A DNA stretch of 63,858 nucleotides from Chloroflexota bacterium (GCA_017993775.1 JAGOMA010000031.1:1-63858), one strand, 5' to 3'; shown: positions 25,776 through 39,759, counted from the first letter of the stretch. Translations and numbers: made by a program. Notes: generated from the letters alone by a model not told the origin.

Positions 25776-26976
25776 ATGAAGCTTGTGGGGTATACCGAAT
25801 TTTCCGGCCGACATTGGGAGACGGGGAGCGTGCGAAACGTTTGGGCGTATCGCGGGGTAAAAGCGCCGCATACCGACGCGCCATTTTCCGAAGCCTTTTT
25901 GCTGGGCGTCAGCGGCGGTATTGTGATGGGCTACTTCACCTTTGCTTACCAGGGCTACGATCCTGAAGTACGCATCCTGACGCGCAACACCTTCGACCCA
26001 CTGAATACCATGTTATCGCGTCTGGGCGTGGTGCAGCACATCCACCACACCGCCAGCGCCAACACCGGGCTGGCCAATTTGCAAGAAACGTTGGCCGATG
26101 GGTTACCGGCGATAGTTTGGGTCGATATGTTTAGCCTGCCCTACAACACCTTGCCACCCGACGAAAACATGTGGGCCATGTTCCCGCTGGTGGTGTATGG
26201 TTACGACGAGGCCGCCGATACCGTCTGGATTGCCGACCGGGCGCAAGTTCCTTTGACGATTCGTCCGCGAGCTGGCCGCCGCGCGGGCGAGGGTGAAAAA
26301 CCACAAGTTTCGCCTGATGACTATCGACCCGCCGCAGCCGCAAAAACTAAAAACGGCCGTTCTGGCCGGCCTCTGGGACACCATCAAACTCTTCACCGAA
26401 AAGCCGCCCAAAGGAGCCAAAAAGAATTTCGGTTTTGCCGCTTACCAGAATTGGGCCGACCTGCTGGTTAAACCCAAGGGGCGCGGCAGTTGGGCTGTCG
26501 AATATGCCACCGGCGGGCGTCTGTATGCCGTGCTGACCTCCGCATTTACCGACATCGCCCTCTTTGGCAAAGCGGATTGGGCCGACCGCGCCCTGTACGC
26601 CGATTTTTTGCAAGAAGCCGCGCTGCTGCTAGACAAACCGGCCCTGGCCGACATCGCGCCCCAGTTTCGCGCCAGCGACCGCGCCTGGGCTGAACTGGGC
26701 GCGGCGCTGCTGCCGGACAGCGTACCGCTGCTGCAACAAACGCGGGAACTGCTGCTGCGCCGGCGGGATGTGTTCCTGACTCAGGGCGGCGCGGGGCTGG
26801 AAGAAATTCGGGGAATCAACGGCCGTCTCGCGGCCATCAAACAAACCACCGCCGAGGATTTCCCTCTGTCGGCGGCGGAAACGGCCGTGCTGCGCGAAAC
26901 CATCCGCGACTCTGTCCTGGCCATCCACGATATGGAAAAAGAAGCGATTACGGCCGTGCGCGACGCTCTTTCCTGA
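25776..26976 (+). pseudogene. BtrH N-terminal-domain protein (DUF4872-like), broken by a frameshift
   Basis: The first frame starts at an ATG with AAGGAG and encodes a BtrH-like N-terminus (SEAFLLGVSGGIVMGYFTF, then VWVDMFSLPYNTLP) up to WIADRAQVPLT near 26257. The homologous reading then continues one frame over (ELAAARARVKNHKFRLMTI) to 26976, giving about 400 residues in all. Removing one C near 26266-26269 restores a single frame. BtrH-type domains act as cysteine-dependent acyl or peptide transfer enzymes in some antibiotic pathways. It may be a real frameshift mutation or a sequencing error. Confidence 0.75.
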
Positions 26977-27045
26977 GCGCCAGAGTGGGGTGGGGAGACG
27001 GCCGTTTTCCCCTGTTTGGCTGCATCATTCGCTGGCTGATTGTGG

Positions 27046-27051
27046 TATAGT
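27046..27051 (+). promoter_or_regulatory. Possible -10 box for the two-component operon
   Basis: TATAGT lies 20 bases before the kinase ATG, followed by an AAGGA ribosome-binding site. The -35 match (TTCGCT) is weak. Confidence 0.4.
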
Positions 27052-27071
27052 TTCCCCCAAGGAAATTTGCC

Positions 27072-28286
27072 ATGTTTAAACTGCGCCAAAACCAAATAGA
27101 TGTCGAAGTTCAGGCTCGCCGATCTATTCTGATAGTTGTCGTCATCGGCTATCTGGTAACTTTTCTCGGCGCATTTTCCTCCGAAGGCTACGGCGGCACG
27201 CTCCAGGAAACAATTCTCGCCATCTTGCTGGGCGTTATCTATACCTGGCTGTGCATCTCGGCCGATGCTTTCTATCTGCGAGTCCAATCTCGTTGGGCCA
27301 ACCCGCTCTATTTTGGGCTGCAGATCAGCCTGATTTTTGCCATCCATTGGTTGATTGGTCCTGGCGGCATCTGGCTGGTTTCGCTGCCGTTGGCCGCCAT
27401 GGCGGTGGAACGGTTGACGCCGCTCTGGCGCTGGCCCGTTTATCTGGCCATTTTGGCCGGTATGTTTGTCTCGATTGGCTTTCGGTACAACCAGTGGGAA
27501 TCGGCCACTTTTTTTGCCGTGAGTGTCAGTCCGGCTATCTTTTTTGTCGTGGTGTTTACCGAACAGGGGCAGCGGGAACGTCTTGCCCGCCGCTACGCGG
27601 AAGAGCTGACGGCCGATCTGGAAGCGGCCAACCGCCAGCTTTCGGCCTATGCCTTACAGGCCGAGGAATTGGCCACCACGCAGGAGCGCAACCGGTTGGC
27701 GCGCGAAATCCACGATAATCTGGGACATTATCTCACCGTGGTGAATGTGCAAATTGCCGCCGCCAAAGTGCTTCTGGCCGCCGATCCGCAGCGGGCTTTG
27801 GATGCGTTGGATAAAGCGCAAACGCTGACGCAGGAAGGGTTGGGCGCGGTGCGACAGTCGGTGGCTGCTTTGCGCGAATCGCCATTAGGCAAACGGCCGT
27901 TGCCCGAGGCCATCTCTGCTCTAGTCACAGAATCCAACAATGCCGGTATTGTGACTGAATTGGTTGTCTGGGGAACCCCCTACAACCTGGCCTCCAACGA
28001 AGAATTAGCCCTCTATCGCGTGGCCCAAGAAGGGCTGACCAACATTCGTAAACACGCCCGCGCTTCGCGCGCCGATTTGCTTTTGGACTATAACGACCCG
28101 ACCAAAGTCTGTTTGTCGATTGTCGATAACGGTCTGGGCGCTGAAGAAACGACAAACGGTTTTGGCTTGCTGGGCGTCCGCGAGCGGGTACATTTGCTGG
28201 GCGGGCAGGTGACGGTGAAAACGGCCGTCAACCAGGGCTTTTCGCTGATGGTGTGTTTGCCAACGGCCGTGAAGGAGACAAACTGA
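27072..28286 (+). CDS. Sensor histidine kinase, NarL/HisKA_3 type
   Basis: A 404-residue membrane kinase. Five or six hydrophobic helices (residues about 15-165) form the sensor, followed by a short coiled coil. The HisKA_3 dimerisation segment reads RNRLAREIHDNLGHYLTVVN with the phospho-acceptor at His214. The ATPase region has DNGLG and GFGLLGVRERVHLLGG. The membrane-embedded sensor without an extracellular domain suggests detection of a membrane or cell-envelope signal. Its stop overlaps the regulator's start by one base (TGATG), so the pair is translationally coupled. Confidence 0.93.
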   Translation: MFKLRQNQIDVEVQARRSILIVVVIGYLVTFLGAFSSEGYGGTLQETILAILLGVIYTWLCISADAFYLRVQSRWANPLYFGLQISLIFAIHWLIGPGGIWLVSLPLAAMAVERLTPLWRWPVYLAILAGMFVSIGFRYNQWESATFFAVSVSPAIFFVVVFTEQGQRERLARRYAEELTADLEAANRQLSAYALQAEELATTQERNRLAREIHDNLGHYLTVVNVQIAAAKVLLAADPQRALDALDKAQTLTQEGLGAVRQSVAALRESPLGKRPLPEAISALVTESNNAGIVTELVVWGTPYNLASNEELALYRVAQEGLTNIRKHARASRADLLLDYNDPTKVCLSIVDNGLGAEETTNGFGLLGVRERVHLLGGQVTVKTAVNQGFSLMVCLPTAVKETN

Positions 28287-28948
28287 TGCGTATTCGCGTC
28301 TTATTGGTCGACGATCAGGCGCTGTTCCGTGAAGGGCTGCACACGCTGCTTTCCGTGTGGCCAGACCTGGAAGTGGTGGGCGAGGCGGGCAACGGCCAGG
28401 AAGCGCTGGACGCAGCCGCTCGACTCATCCCGGATGTGGTGTTGATGGATCTGCGCATGCCGGTGCTGGACGGCGTAGCCGCGACGCGCCGCCTGCTGGA
28501 AAAAATGCCCCAGGTCAAAATCATTGTCCTGACCACATTTGACGATGACGACCATGTGTTTGATGGCCTGCGCGCCGGCGCGGTGGGTTATCTGCTGAAG
28601 GATGTGCCATCGGAAAAATTAGTCGAAGCGATTCGGGCGGCGGCGGCCGGGCAATCTTTTTTGCAGCCGTCGGTGGCGGCCAAAGTGGTGGCGGAATTTA
28701 CGCGGTTAACGGCCGTGGCCCAGGAAACGGCCGTCTCTCCCCAAAACAGCCTGGTCGAACCGCTTTCAGAACGCGAACAGGAAATTCTGGCTCTGGTAGC
28801 CACTGGCGCCAGCAACAAAGAAATCGCCGGCGAGTTGTTTATTACCGAGGGTACAGTCAAAAACCACGTCACCAACATTTTAGGCAAACTCGGCGTGCGC
28901 GACCGTACCCAGGCGGCTCTAAAGGCCCGAGAAATTGGCCTGATTTAA
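28286..28948 (+). CDS. Response regulator, NarL/LuxR type
   Basis: A 220-residue transcription regulator. The receiver domain shows LVDDQALFREGL, phospho-acceptor Asp55 in VLMDLRMP, and KDVP with the conserved Lys. The C-terminal LuxR-type helix-turn-helix reads LSEREQEILALVATGASNKE and ITEGTVKNHVTNIL. A GAAGGAG precedes the ATG. It is cotranscribed with the kinase above; its targets are unknown. A surface pullulanase gene lies about 120 bases downstream on the same strand and is a candidate target. Confidence 0.95.
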   Translation: MRIRVLLVDDQALFREGLHTLLSVWPDLEVVGEAGNGQEALDAAARLIPDVVLMDLRMPVLDGVAATRRLLEKMPQVKIIVLTTFDDDDHVFDGLRAGAVGYLLKDVPSEKLVEAIRAAAAGQSFLQPSVAAKVVAEFTRLTAVAQETAVSPQNSLVEPLSEREQEILALVATGASNKEIAGELFITEGTVKNHVTNILGKLGVRDRTQAALKAREIGLI

Positions 28949-29065
28949 ACCCAGCTGCATGATAACCGAAAACGAGAAGCTGGAAATAGGCGATTGTTAA
29001 TCGCCAGCCAGCCAATCGGGATTGGCTGTTGAGATTGCTGTAAACGATTGACAATGCGAGGAGAA

Positions 29066-33355
<4,290 letters not shown>

Positions 33356-33370
33356 AGAATGGGAGACCGA

Positions 33371-33409
33371 GAGACCGGGAAAGTGGGAGATAGCCGCTCT
33401 CCCGGTCTC
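33371..33409. terminator. Hairpin downstream of the pullulanase gene
   Basis: GAGACCGGGA pairs with TCCCGGTCTC around a 19-base loop, starting 15 bases after the pullulanase stop. There is no T-run, so factor-independent action is uncertain. Confidence 0.55.
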
Positions 33410-33572
33410 CATCGGCTCAGTGGTTAGGGAATCGTAGGCATATCGCAGAAGTCAAAACGGCCGTTCTGTGCCATCCTTACCCCATGACCGTGTGTTCGGC
33501 GAGAATCCAGACGATGGATCCAATTTTCAAGCTTAGGCCCATCTAGCAGCCTGTCGGAGAACCCAGGATATA

Positions 33573-33652
33573 GGTACACAGATTGGACGGATTTTCACGG
33601 GTAAATCACCAGAAAATCGGTGTAAATCCGTGTCATCCGTGTATCCATGTCT
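33573..33652. repeat. Interspersed repeat with ATCCGTGTCATCCGTG core
   Basis: TACACAGATTGGACGGATTT and AAATCCGTGTCATCCGTGTA form an imperfect inverted pair. The ATCCGTG motif recurs within it. Sequences of this type are scattered in intergenic DNA of several phyla. No gene is seen in 33356-33737. Confidence 0.5.
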
Positions 33653-33737
33653 ACTTTTCCGACAACCAGTTAGAAACGCCAAAGTTACTGCTGTGCGATC
33701 TCTAACAAACCTGCGGCCCCACGCCGTGATGTGATCT

Positions 33738-34190
33738 ATGATGAATAACAACTTTGCCGTTAAAGGGCGGGTCCTGGGCCTGGATTTAGGCGAAAAGCGC
33801 ATTGGTGTCGCCGTCAGCGACGCCACCCGGACCATCGCCACCACCCTGGCGGTTATCAAACGCACCTCGCGCCAGGATGATTTTGCCCAAATCGGCCGAT
33901 TGATCGCCGAACAGCAGGCCAATCTGGTAGTGGTGGGTCTGCCCGTGATGCTGGATGGCCACGAAGGGGAAAAAGCCGCCTGGGTACGCGATTACGCCGC
34001 CGCCTTGCAGGAACATCTCCACATCCCCGTCGCCTTCACAGACGAAGCCTTTACTACCGTTCAGGCGGAAAACAGCCTGCGTGCGCGCGGCCAAAAAGGG
34101 CGCAAAATTCGCCAAAACGTCGACGCCGTTGCCGCTACATTGATCTTGCAGGCTTATCTGGATATGCAGGCAGGGCCTTCTGATGCGTGA
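33738..34190 (+). CDS. ruvX: Putative pre-16S rRNA nuclease / Holliday junction resolvase RuvX (YqgF)
   Basis: A 150-residue RNase H-fold nuclease. Motifs are VLGLDLGEKRIGVAVSD at the N-terminus, VVVGLPVMLDG in the middle, DEAFTT and the final VDAVAATLILQAYLD with the acidic residue of the active site. In E. coli YqgF trims pre-16S rRNA ends; a resolvase role has also been proposed. In many bacteria it lies next to mltG, as here, where mltG begins 7 bases after this stop. Confidence 0.93.
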   Translation: MMNNNFAVKGRVLGLDLGEKRIGVAVSDATRTIATTLAVIKRTSRQDDFAQIGRLIAEQQANLVVVGLPVMLDGHEGEKAAWVRDYAAALQEHLHIPVAFTDEAFTTVQAENSLRARGQKGRKIRQNVDAVAATLILQAYLDMQAGPSDA

Positions 34191-34196
34191 TGCGTG

Positions 34197-35483
34197 ATGC
34201 GTAATTGCATCACCCGCCACACATCACGATTCAAAATCTACAACCGCCACCGGAGGCTCACCATCAGCAATTGGGAATCTGAAACCAGCAATTCAAAAGA
34301 CCCATACCGGCGCAAACCGGGCGCAGCGACCTGGCTGCTGCGCGTGGCTGTGTTGTTTTTTGTGGTGGTGGGATGTATGACGGCCGTTCTCGTCCTATAT
34401 GGTCAATGGCGCGGCGCCGCCTATGGCGGCATCCGTGTCGAAGGCGGCAGCGCCAGCCTTAGCTTGCCGGAACGCCTATATTTGCAGACCTACCTGTCGC
34501 TAAACGCCGATAGTCTGGAATCGGCGGCCGGCAGCGCCGCCAACCCGGTCAATTTCACCATCAATCCGGGGGAAACGGCCGTTTCCGTCGCCCAAAACCT
34601 TACCGAAGCCGGCCTGCTGAACAACCCAACCCTCTTTGTACGCTACGCTCACTATTATGGCCTCGATTCGCAGTTGGCGGCCGGTGATTTTACCCTGCCG
34701 CCACAGTTGACGATTCCTGAGTTGGCCTTCGCTCTCACCCAGGCCATCGGCCGCGACATAGGCCTACGGTTCATTGAAGGGCTGCGCGCCGAGGAGATGG
34801 CCAACTATTTGTTGGTAACACGCCCGGCCCAAATTGATCCGGATGAATTTTTGGCGATTGTACGGCGAGAACGGCCGTTCGACCTATCGCCTTACCCCTT
34901 CCTCGCCGACCTGCCACCCACCGCCACGCTGGAAGGTTTCCTTTTCCCCGACACCTACCGCGTGCCTTTGGACGCCGACGCGGCCTACCTGATCGATTTG
35001 ATGCTTACCACCTTCGACGAACGGGTGACGCCTGCCATGCGCCAATCGTTTGGCGTCCAGGGATTGTCGATTTTGCAAGCCGTCACGCTGGCCTCGATTG
35101 TGCAGCGCGAGGCGGTGCTGCCCGACGAACGGCCGGTTATCGCGGGGGTCTTTCTCAACCGTCTGGCCATCAATATGACCCTCAGCGCCGATCCCACGGT
35201 GCAATTCGCCCTTGGTTTCCAACCCGACACCGAAACCTGGTGGAAAGTACCGCTTTACCTCAGCGACCTGGAAATTGATTCGCCCTACAACACCTACCTG
35301 TACCCGGGTTTGCCGCCTGGTCCCATTGCCAATCCCAGCCTGGGTTCCCTGCAAGCGGTCGCCAGCCCCACGGCCAGCGAATACTATTTCTTTGTCGTCG
35401 ACTGCGAAAGTTCCATCGCCGGAAGCCACGTCTTTTCGGTCACCTTCGAGGAACATCTGGCCCATGCGCAAAAATGCCAATAG
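34197..35483 (+). CDS. mltG: Endolytic murein transglycosylase MltG
   Basis: This inner-membrane enzyme cleaves nascent glycan strands and so ends peptidoglycan polymerisation. One transmembrane helix precedes a LysM-like part and the YceG domain. The catalytic Glu305 lies in LASIVQREA, and SPYNTYLYPGLPPGPIANPS is the family signature. The N-terminus is uncertain. The ATG at 34197 sits in a run of TGATGCG repeats and yields about 40 untypical residues. A GGAGG at 34252-34256 is followed 6 bases later by an in-frame ATC, not a standard start. Confidence 0.93.
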   Translation: MRNCITRHTSRFKIYNRHRRLTISNWESETSNSKDPYRRKPGAATWLLRVAVLFFVVVGCMTAVLVLYGQWRGAAYGGIRVEGGSASLSLPERLYLQTYLSLNADSLESAAGSAANPVNFTINPGETAVSVAQNLTEAGLLNNPTLFVRYAHYYGLDSQLAAGDFTLPPQLTIPELAFALTQAIGRDIGLRFIEGLRAEEMANYLLVTRPAQIDPDEFLAIVRRERPFDLSPYPFLADLPPTATLEGFLFPDTYRVPLDADAAYLIDLMLTTFDERVTPAMRQSFGVQGLSILQAVTLASIVQREAVLPDERPVIAGVFLNRLAINMTLSADPTVQFALGFQPDTETWWKVPLYLSDLEIDSPYNTYLYPGLPPGPIANPSLGSLQAVASPTASEYYFFVVDCESSIAGSHVFSVTFEEHLAHAQKCQ

Positions 35484-36111
35484 GGTAAGGACGGGCAGAG
35501 ACCCCAAGTGTTTGGCGCGGCAAAGGGCAAAATGGCCGGTGGTTAAACCCTTAGGGTTTGTATGGCTGCTGATTATTTTCCTGTTATCTGGCTGCGCCAG
35601 CGTAGACCCGGTGGTGAAAATTGGCCTGGTGGCTCCGTTTGAAGGGCAAAATCGGGCGGTTGGGTATGACGTGATCTACAGTGCGCGGCTGGCGGTGCGC
35701 GATATTAATGACGCCGGGGGCATTGGCGGCTATCGGGTGGCCTTGGTGGCTTTGGATGACAGCAGCGATCCGACTCTGGCGGCGCAAACGGCGCACGCTT
35801 TGGTGGCCGACCCGCAGGTGGTGGCCGTGGTTGGGCATTGGGGGGAAGAAACAACGGCCGTTGCCGCTCCCATTTACGCAGCTGCCGGACTTGCCCATCT
35901 GCCCGGCGGTCATCCCTCCGATCCGGCCGCACTCTCGGCCGACTTTCGCGCGGCCTACGAGGCCGTCACCCCCTTCGACGAGACGCCCGGCCCTTACGCT
36001 GGCCCGGCCTACGACGCCTTCCAACTGCTTTGGCAGGCATTAGCAGAAGCTAAAGAAAAGACAGGAACTATCGACCGTACGGCCGTATTTGAGGCATTAT
36101 CCAGGCGTTAG
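35464..36111 (+). CDS. Leu/Ile/Val-binding-type lipoprotein, internally shortened
   Basis: A 215-residue protein with lipobox LSGC. The first half matches type 1 periplasmic binding proteins of branched-chain amino-acid ABC systems (VKIGLVAPFEGQNRAVGYDV, VVAVVGHWGEETTAVAAPIY). The tail (FRAAYEAVTPFDETPGPYAG, PAYDAFQLLW) matches their C-terminal end. Family members have 350-400 residues, so the middle third or more is missing and ligand binding is doubtful. The ATG overlaps mltG by 20 bases; a GTG at 35539 would give a more normal signal peptide. The signal region contains an AAACCCTTAGGGTTTG repeat copy. Confidence 0.75.
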   Translation: MRKNANRVRTGRDPKCLARQRAKWPVVKPLGFVWLLIIFLLSGCASVDPVVKIGLVAPFEGQNRAVGYDVIYSARLAVRDINDAGGIGGYRVALVALDDSSDPTLAAQTAHALVADPQVVAVVGHWGEETTAVAAPIYAAAGLAHLPGGHPSDPAALSADFRAAYEAVTPFDETPGPYAGPAYDAFQLLWQALAEAKEKTGTIDRTAVFEALSRR

Positions 36112-36190
36112 GGGTCACGCAGCACGCTCCAAAACAGGGTTGCGCTGCAGCTCCCCAAGAGCCATCAAAAATTGGCAAAGAGAAAACAAG

Positions 36191-37072
36191 ATGATTCGAC
36201 GAATTTTGGGCATTATTCTTTTATTGATTGGTCTGAGCGGCATAGCGTTGGGCATTGTTGGCGCGCGCGTAAGCCGCGATATGCTGCAAACGTTGTCCGA
36301 CGGCACCAAAGCCGGACTTGATCTGGCCATCGACAGCCTGCAAACCGTCAGCGACTCTCTGACTCTGGCCCGACAGACCATCGCCGATGTCAACACCAGC
36401 CTGGTAACTGTGCAAACAACAGCTACCGATGTCGCCGTTTCCCTGGAAGCATCTCAACCTATGGTGGCCGAAGTGGCCGCCATTGCCGGACAGGATCTAC
36501 CGCGCAGCGTGGAAACCATCCAGTCCGCCATTCCCAACGCCGCCCAGGCGGCTGAAGCCATTGATTCCACGCTGACCACGCTGAATCGCTTTAAAATCGA
36601 CACCACGATACTTGGATTTCCCATCCAGTACGATCTGGGCATCGATTACAATCCGGATGTGCCGTTTGGCGAGTCGGTTTTGGCCATTGGCCGCAGCCTG
36701 GATGATATGCCAATTCGGCTGCGAAATTTGGAGACGGCGTTGGAAGATACGGCCGTTAACCTGCAAACCATCAGCGAGGATATGCGCTCCCTCTCTACCG
36801 ATCTGGAAGGCATCAACGGCCGTCTCCTCGACTTCGATCCGCTCATCACAGACTACATCCGCATCGTCACCGAAACCGACGACAATCTGCGCCTGATTCG
36901 CGGGCAAATCGATCAGCAGGTTTCAAGCGCCCAATTTGTCATTACCCTCGGCATGGTCTGGCTGGTTGTCTCGCAGCTTGTGCCGCTGTACCTGGGGCTA
37001 GATTTGCTCACCGACGGCCGTTTATTTCGCCGCTCCCAGCCCACCACCAACGAGGAACAATCCCCCTCATGA
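36191..37072 (+). CDS. Membrane protein with extracytoplasmic coiled coil, unknown function
   Basis: A 293-residue protein. A first transmembrane helix (IRRILGIILLLIGLSGIALG) and a second near residue 250 (FVITLGMVWLVVSQLVPLYL) bracket about 220 residues rich in heptad-like Ser/Thr/Leu/Asp segments. The topology recalls the helical sensor modules of methyl-accepting proteins, but there is no signalling domain. It overlaps the next gene by 4 bases (ATGA), so it is probably coexpressed with the lytic transglycosylase and may be its membrane partner. Confidence 0.72.
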   Translation: MIRRILGIILLLIGLSGIALGIVGARVSRDMLQTLSDGTKAGLDLAIDSLQTVSDSLTLARQTIADVNTSLVTVQTTATDVAVSLEASQPMVAEVAAIAGQDLPRSVETIQSAIPNAAQAAEAIDSTLTTLNRFKIDTTILGFPIQYDLGIDYNPDVPFGESVLAIGRSLDDMPIRLRNLETALEDTAVNLQTISEDMRSLSTDLEGINGRLLDFDPLITDYIRIVTETDDNLRLIRGQIDQQVSSAQFVITLGMVWLVVSQLVPLYLGLDLLTDGRLFRRSQPTTNEEQSPS

Positions 37073-39684
37073 CGCCTGATCGCCCCCATCTTTTGCTGCT
37101 GCTCCTGGTTCTGCTTCTGGCTGCCTGCGCCCAACCCGCCGCCACGCCGGAGCCGATTGCGTTTAAACCCACGGCCACGCTGCTCCCCACGCCTACACTG
37201 GCCGCCGGATCGTTGGCCAGCGCGCCCACGCCCATTGTTACTCCGCTCGCCGGCGGCTCGGCCGGGAGCGAAGGCGAAACGGCCGTAACCGCCCCCGCCA
37301 GCGCTCCCACCATTTCCGGCACAGCTACGCCCACGCCGCCGCCCGCCGAACGCCTGCAATTAGGCGCCGCCGCCCTGCAAACAGGCGATTTTGCCGCTGC
37401 CGTCACGCAATTTTCCGGCGGTCTGGCCGATGCCAACAGCCTGACCCCCGCCCAGCAGCGTGAAGCCCGATACAACCTGGCCGTGGCCCAGCTGCAAGAC
37501 GGCCGTTTCGCCGAAAGCGCTGCCACTTTTACCCAGCTTATCGCCGAGACGCCCAGCGAGGCCGCTTTGCCGGACCCCGTCTATTTTTTCCTGGGCCAGG
37601 CGCATGAGGCCCAGGGCGAAACGGCCCAGGCGATTGCAGCTTACCAGACCTACCTTGCCGCCAATCCCGACCTGGGCGCGTATATCGGGCCGATCATTGC
37701 CAACAACTTCCTGGTTTTGGGCGACCGGGCGGCGGCGATAACGGCATTTGAAACGGCCGTGCAAGCCCCTGCCCACCGCCTCACAGAAGTAGCCAACCGC
37801 CTAAAACTGGCCCAGTTTTATTTAGACGACGCCAACTACCCGGCCGCCATCGCCCAATACGACGCCGTGCGCGATGTCGCCCAAACCGAGGCCACCAAAG
37901 GGCAAATGACCTATCTGGCAGGCAGCGCCGAACTTCTGGCGGGTAACACCGACGCCGCCTACCAACGCTTTCTCACCGGCGTAAGCAGCTACCCCGGCGC
38001 CTACGAAAGTTACCAGGGCCTCATCACGCTGGTGGATGCGGGCGTGCCGGTGGATGATTTCCAGCGCGGCCTGGTGGATGTGTACGCCCAGGCATACGAA
38101 CCGGCCATCAATGCCTTCTCTGCCTACATGGTCGCCAACCCGGAATCCTATGCCCCGGAAACGCATCTTTATCTGGCCCAGGCTTATGAAGGATTGGGCA
38201 ACCTGCCGGCGGTGCAGGCGGAATTGCAAAAATTGGCGGCCACCAACGCCCCCCGAGCGGCCATTGAGCAGGCCAACTTGTTGGCGCGCGCCGGCGACGC
38301 GACTGGCGCGCTGGCCGCCTATCAGGCCTACCTGAGCCAATATCCCGCTGAAGCCGACGCGCCAACGGCCGCCTGGAAAACAGCCGACCTCCTGCGCGGT
38401 CTTGGGGAGACGGCCGCCGCCATTGAGGCCTACACGGCTTTGGCGCAGTCGTACCCTTCGTTTGCCGATGTGCCGGAAGCGTTGTTTGAGGCTGGCTGGC
38501 TGGCGTATCAATTGGGTGATGGGGCAACGGCCGTGGCCCGCTGGCAGCAAGCCGCCGATACCTACCCCTATTCCGAATTCGGCAACGAAAGCCTGCTGTG
38601 GTTGATTCGCACGCTGCCGGAATGGATTGCCGCTGAGGGCAGCGCCGAGGGAACGCCGGTATCGGCCATCTTGCCCACGCCAGAGCCGGGGGCGGTTCCA
38701 ACGGTAACGCCGGTGTCGGCGGCTGTGGCTGCGCCTGCGCCGGTTAGCCTGCCCCAGCTTTTGGAGACCATGCGCGCGCGCGCGGCCGCCACTACGCTGC
38801 CGATTTATGGCGCGGTGCGCGCCCATGATACGGCGACGGATACACGGCCGTTTGCTCCGGCCAACTCGCTCATCATCCCGCCGCCCGCCGACGAAGGGCA
38901 GGCAGAGGCGGAAGTGTGGCTCCGGGAACTGGCGGGATTGGAGGCGGGGACGGCCGTGCGTCCGCTGGCTCCTGAATTAGCCTATGACCAACGCCTGATC
39001 AGCGGCGAAAAATTGTGGCAGATTGGCCTGCAAGAAGCAGCCAAGCGCGAATTAGAAGCCGTGCGCCTGGAAGTAACCGACAATCCTGTTCTGAGCTACC
39101 AGTTGGCCCTGTTTTTCCGCGATCTGGGTCTTTACCGGTCATCCATTTTGGCGGCGACCTCCATTTTAGCCCAGGCCAACATCTCGGTTTTTGACGCGCC
39201 CAAATTTATTGGGCGGCTCTCTTACCCGGTTTATTACGCCGCCCAGATTCTCGATCTGGCCGAAGCCTATGGCTACGATCCGCTGCTGCAATTTTCCCTG
39301 GTGCGCCAGGAGAGCCTGTATGAGAGTTTTGCTCGTTCCGGCGCGGCTGCCCAGGGTCTGAGCCAGGTGATACCCGATACCGGCGCGTTCATTGCCGAGC
39401 GGTTGAATTGGCCCAACTTTGTAAATGATGATCTGTACAAACCTTATGTGGGGCTGGCTTTTGGCGCGTATTATCTGCACCAGCAGTTGGCGGCTTTTGA
39501 TGGCCACGCACACGCGGCCCTGGCCGCCTACAACGCCGGTCCGGGCAACGCGGCGCGTTGGTATGCAACGGCCGGATCAGACATCGACGTCTTTAAAGAA
39601 ACGATTGATTTTGCCGAGACACGTCTGTACATCGAGCGCATTTATTTGGGACATGCCATTTACCGGTTTTTATATGGTGAGTGA
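37069..39684 (+). CDS. Lytic transglycosylase lipoprotein with long TPR-like region
   Basis: An 871-residue lipoprotein (LLAAC, Cys20) with a Pro/Thr linker, then about 500 residues of alanine-rich tetratricopeptide-like repeats. A C-terminal SLT domain carries SLVRQESLYESFARSGAAAQ (catalytic Glu748), AYYLHQQL and AALAAYNAGPGNAARW. It would cleave peptidoglycan to 1,6-anhydro-muropeptides outside the membrane. The architecture resembles Slt70 but with a longer TPR superhelix and lipid anchor. Its start overlaps the upstream stop, showing coupling. Confidence 0.92.
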   Translation: MTPDRPHLLLLLLVLLLAACAQPAATPEPIAFKPTATLLPTPTLAAGSLASAPTPIVTPLAGGSAGSEGETAVTAPASAPTISGTATPTPPPAERLQLGAAALQTGDFAAAVTQFSGGLADANSLTPAQQREARYNLAVAQLQDGRFAESAATFTQLIAETPSEAALPDPVYFFLGQAHEAQGETAQAIAAYQTYLAANPDLGAYIGPIIANNFLVLGDRAAAITAFETAVQAPAHRLTEVANRLKLAQFYLDDANYPAAIAQYDAVRDVAQTEATKGQMTYLAGSAELLAGNTDAAYQRFLTGVSSYPGAYESYQGLITLVDAGVPVDDFQRGLVDVYAQAYEPAINAFSAYMVANPESYAPETHLYLAQAYEGLGNLPAVQAELQKLAATNAPRAAIEQANLLARAGDATGALAAYQAYLSQYPAEADAPTAAWKTADLLRGLGETAAAIEAYTALAQSYPSFADVPEALFEAGWLAYQLGDGATAVARWQQAADTYPYSEFGNESLLWLIRTLPEWIAAEGSAEGTPVSAILPTPEPGAVPTVTPVSAAVAAPAPVSLPQLLETMRARAAATTLPIYGAVRAHDTATDTRPFAPANSLIIPPPADEGQAEAEVWLRELAGLEAGTAVRPLAPELAYDQRLISGEKLWQIGLQEAAKRELEAVRLEVTDNPVLSYQLALFFRDLGLYRSSILAATSILAQANISVFDAPKFIGRLSYPVYYAAQILDLAEAYGYDPLLQFSLVRQESLYESFARSGAAAQGLSQVIPDTGAFIAERLNWPNFVNDDLYKPYVGLAFGAYYLHQQLAAFDGHAHAALAAYNAGPGNAARWYATAGSDIDVFKETIDFAETRLYIERIYLGHAIYRFLYGE

Positions 39685-39759
39685 GTCTCGCGGTCTGGCA
39701 ATCGATCGGTCTCCAAGCAACATTCCCCCTGTTATTGATGATCTGCGAGTACATGGCCT

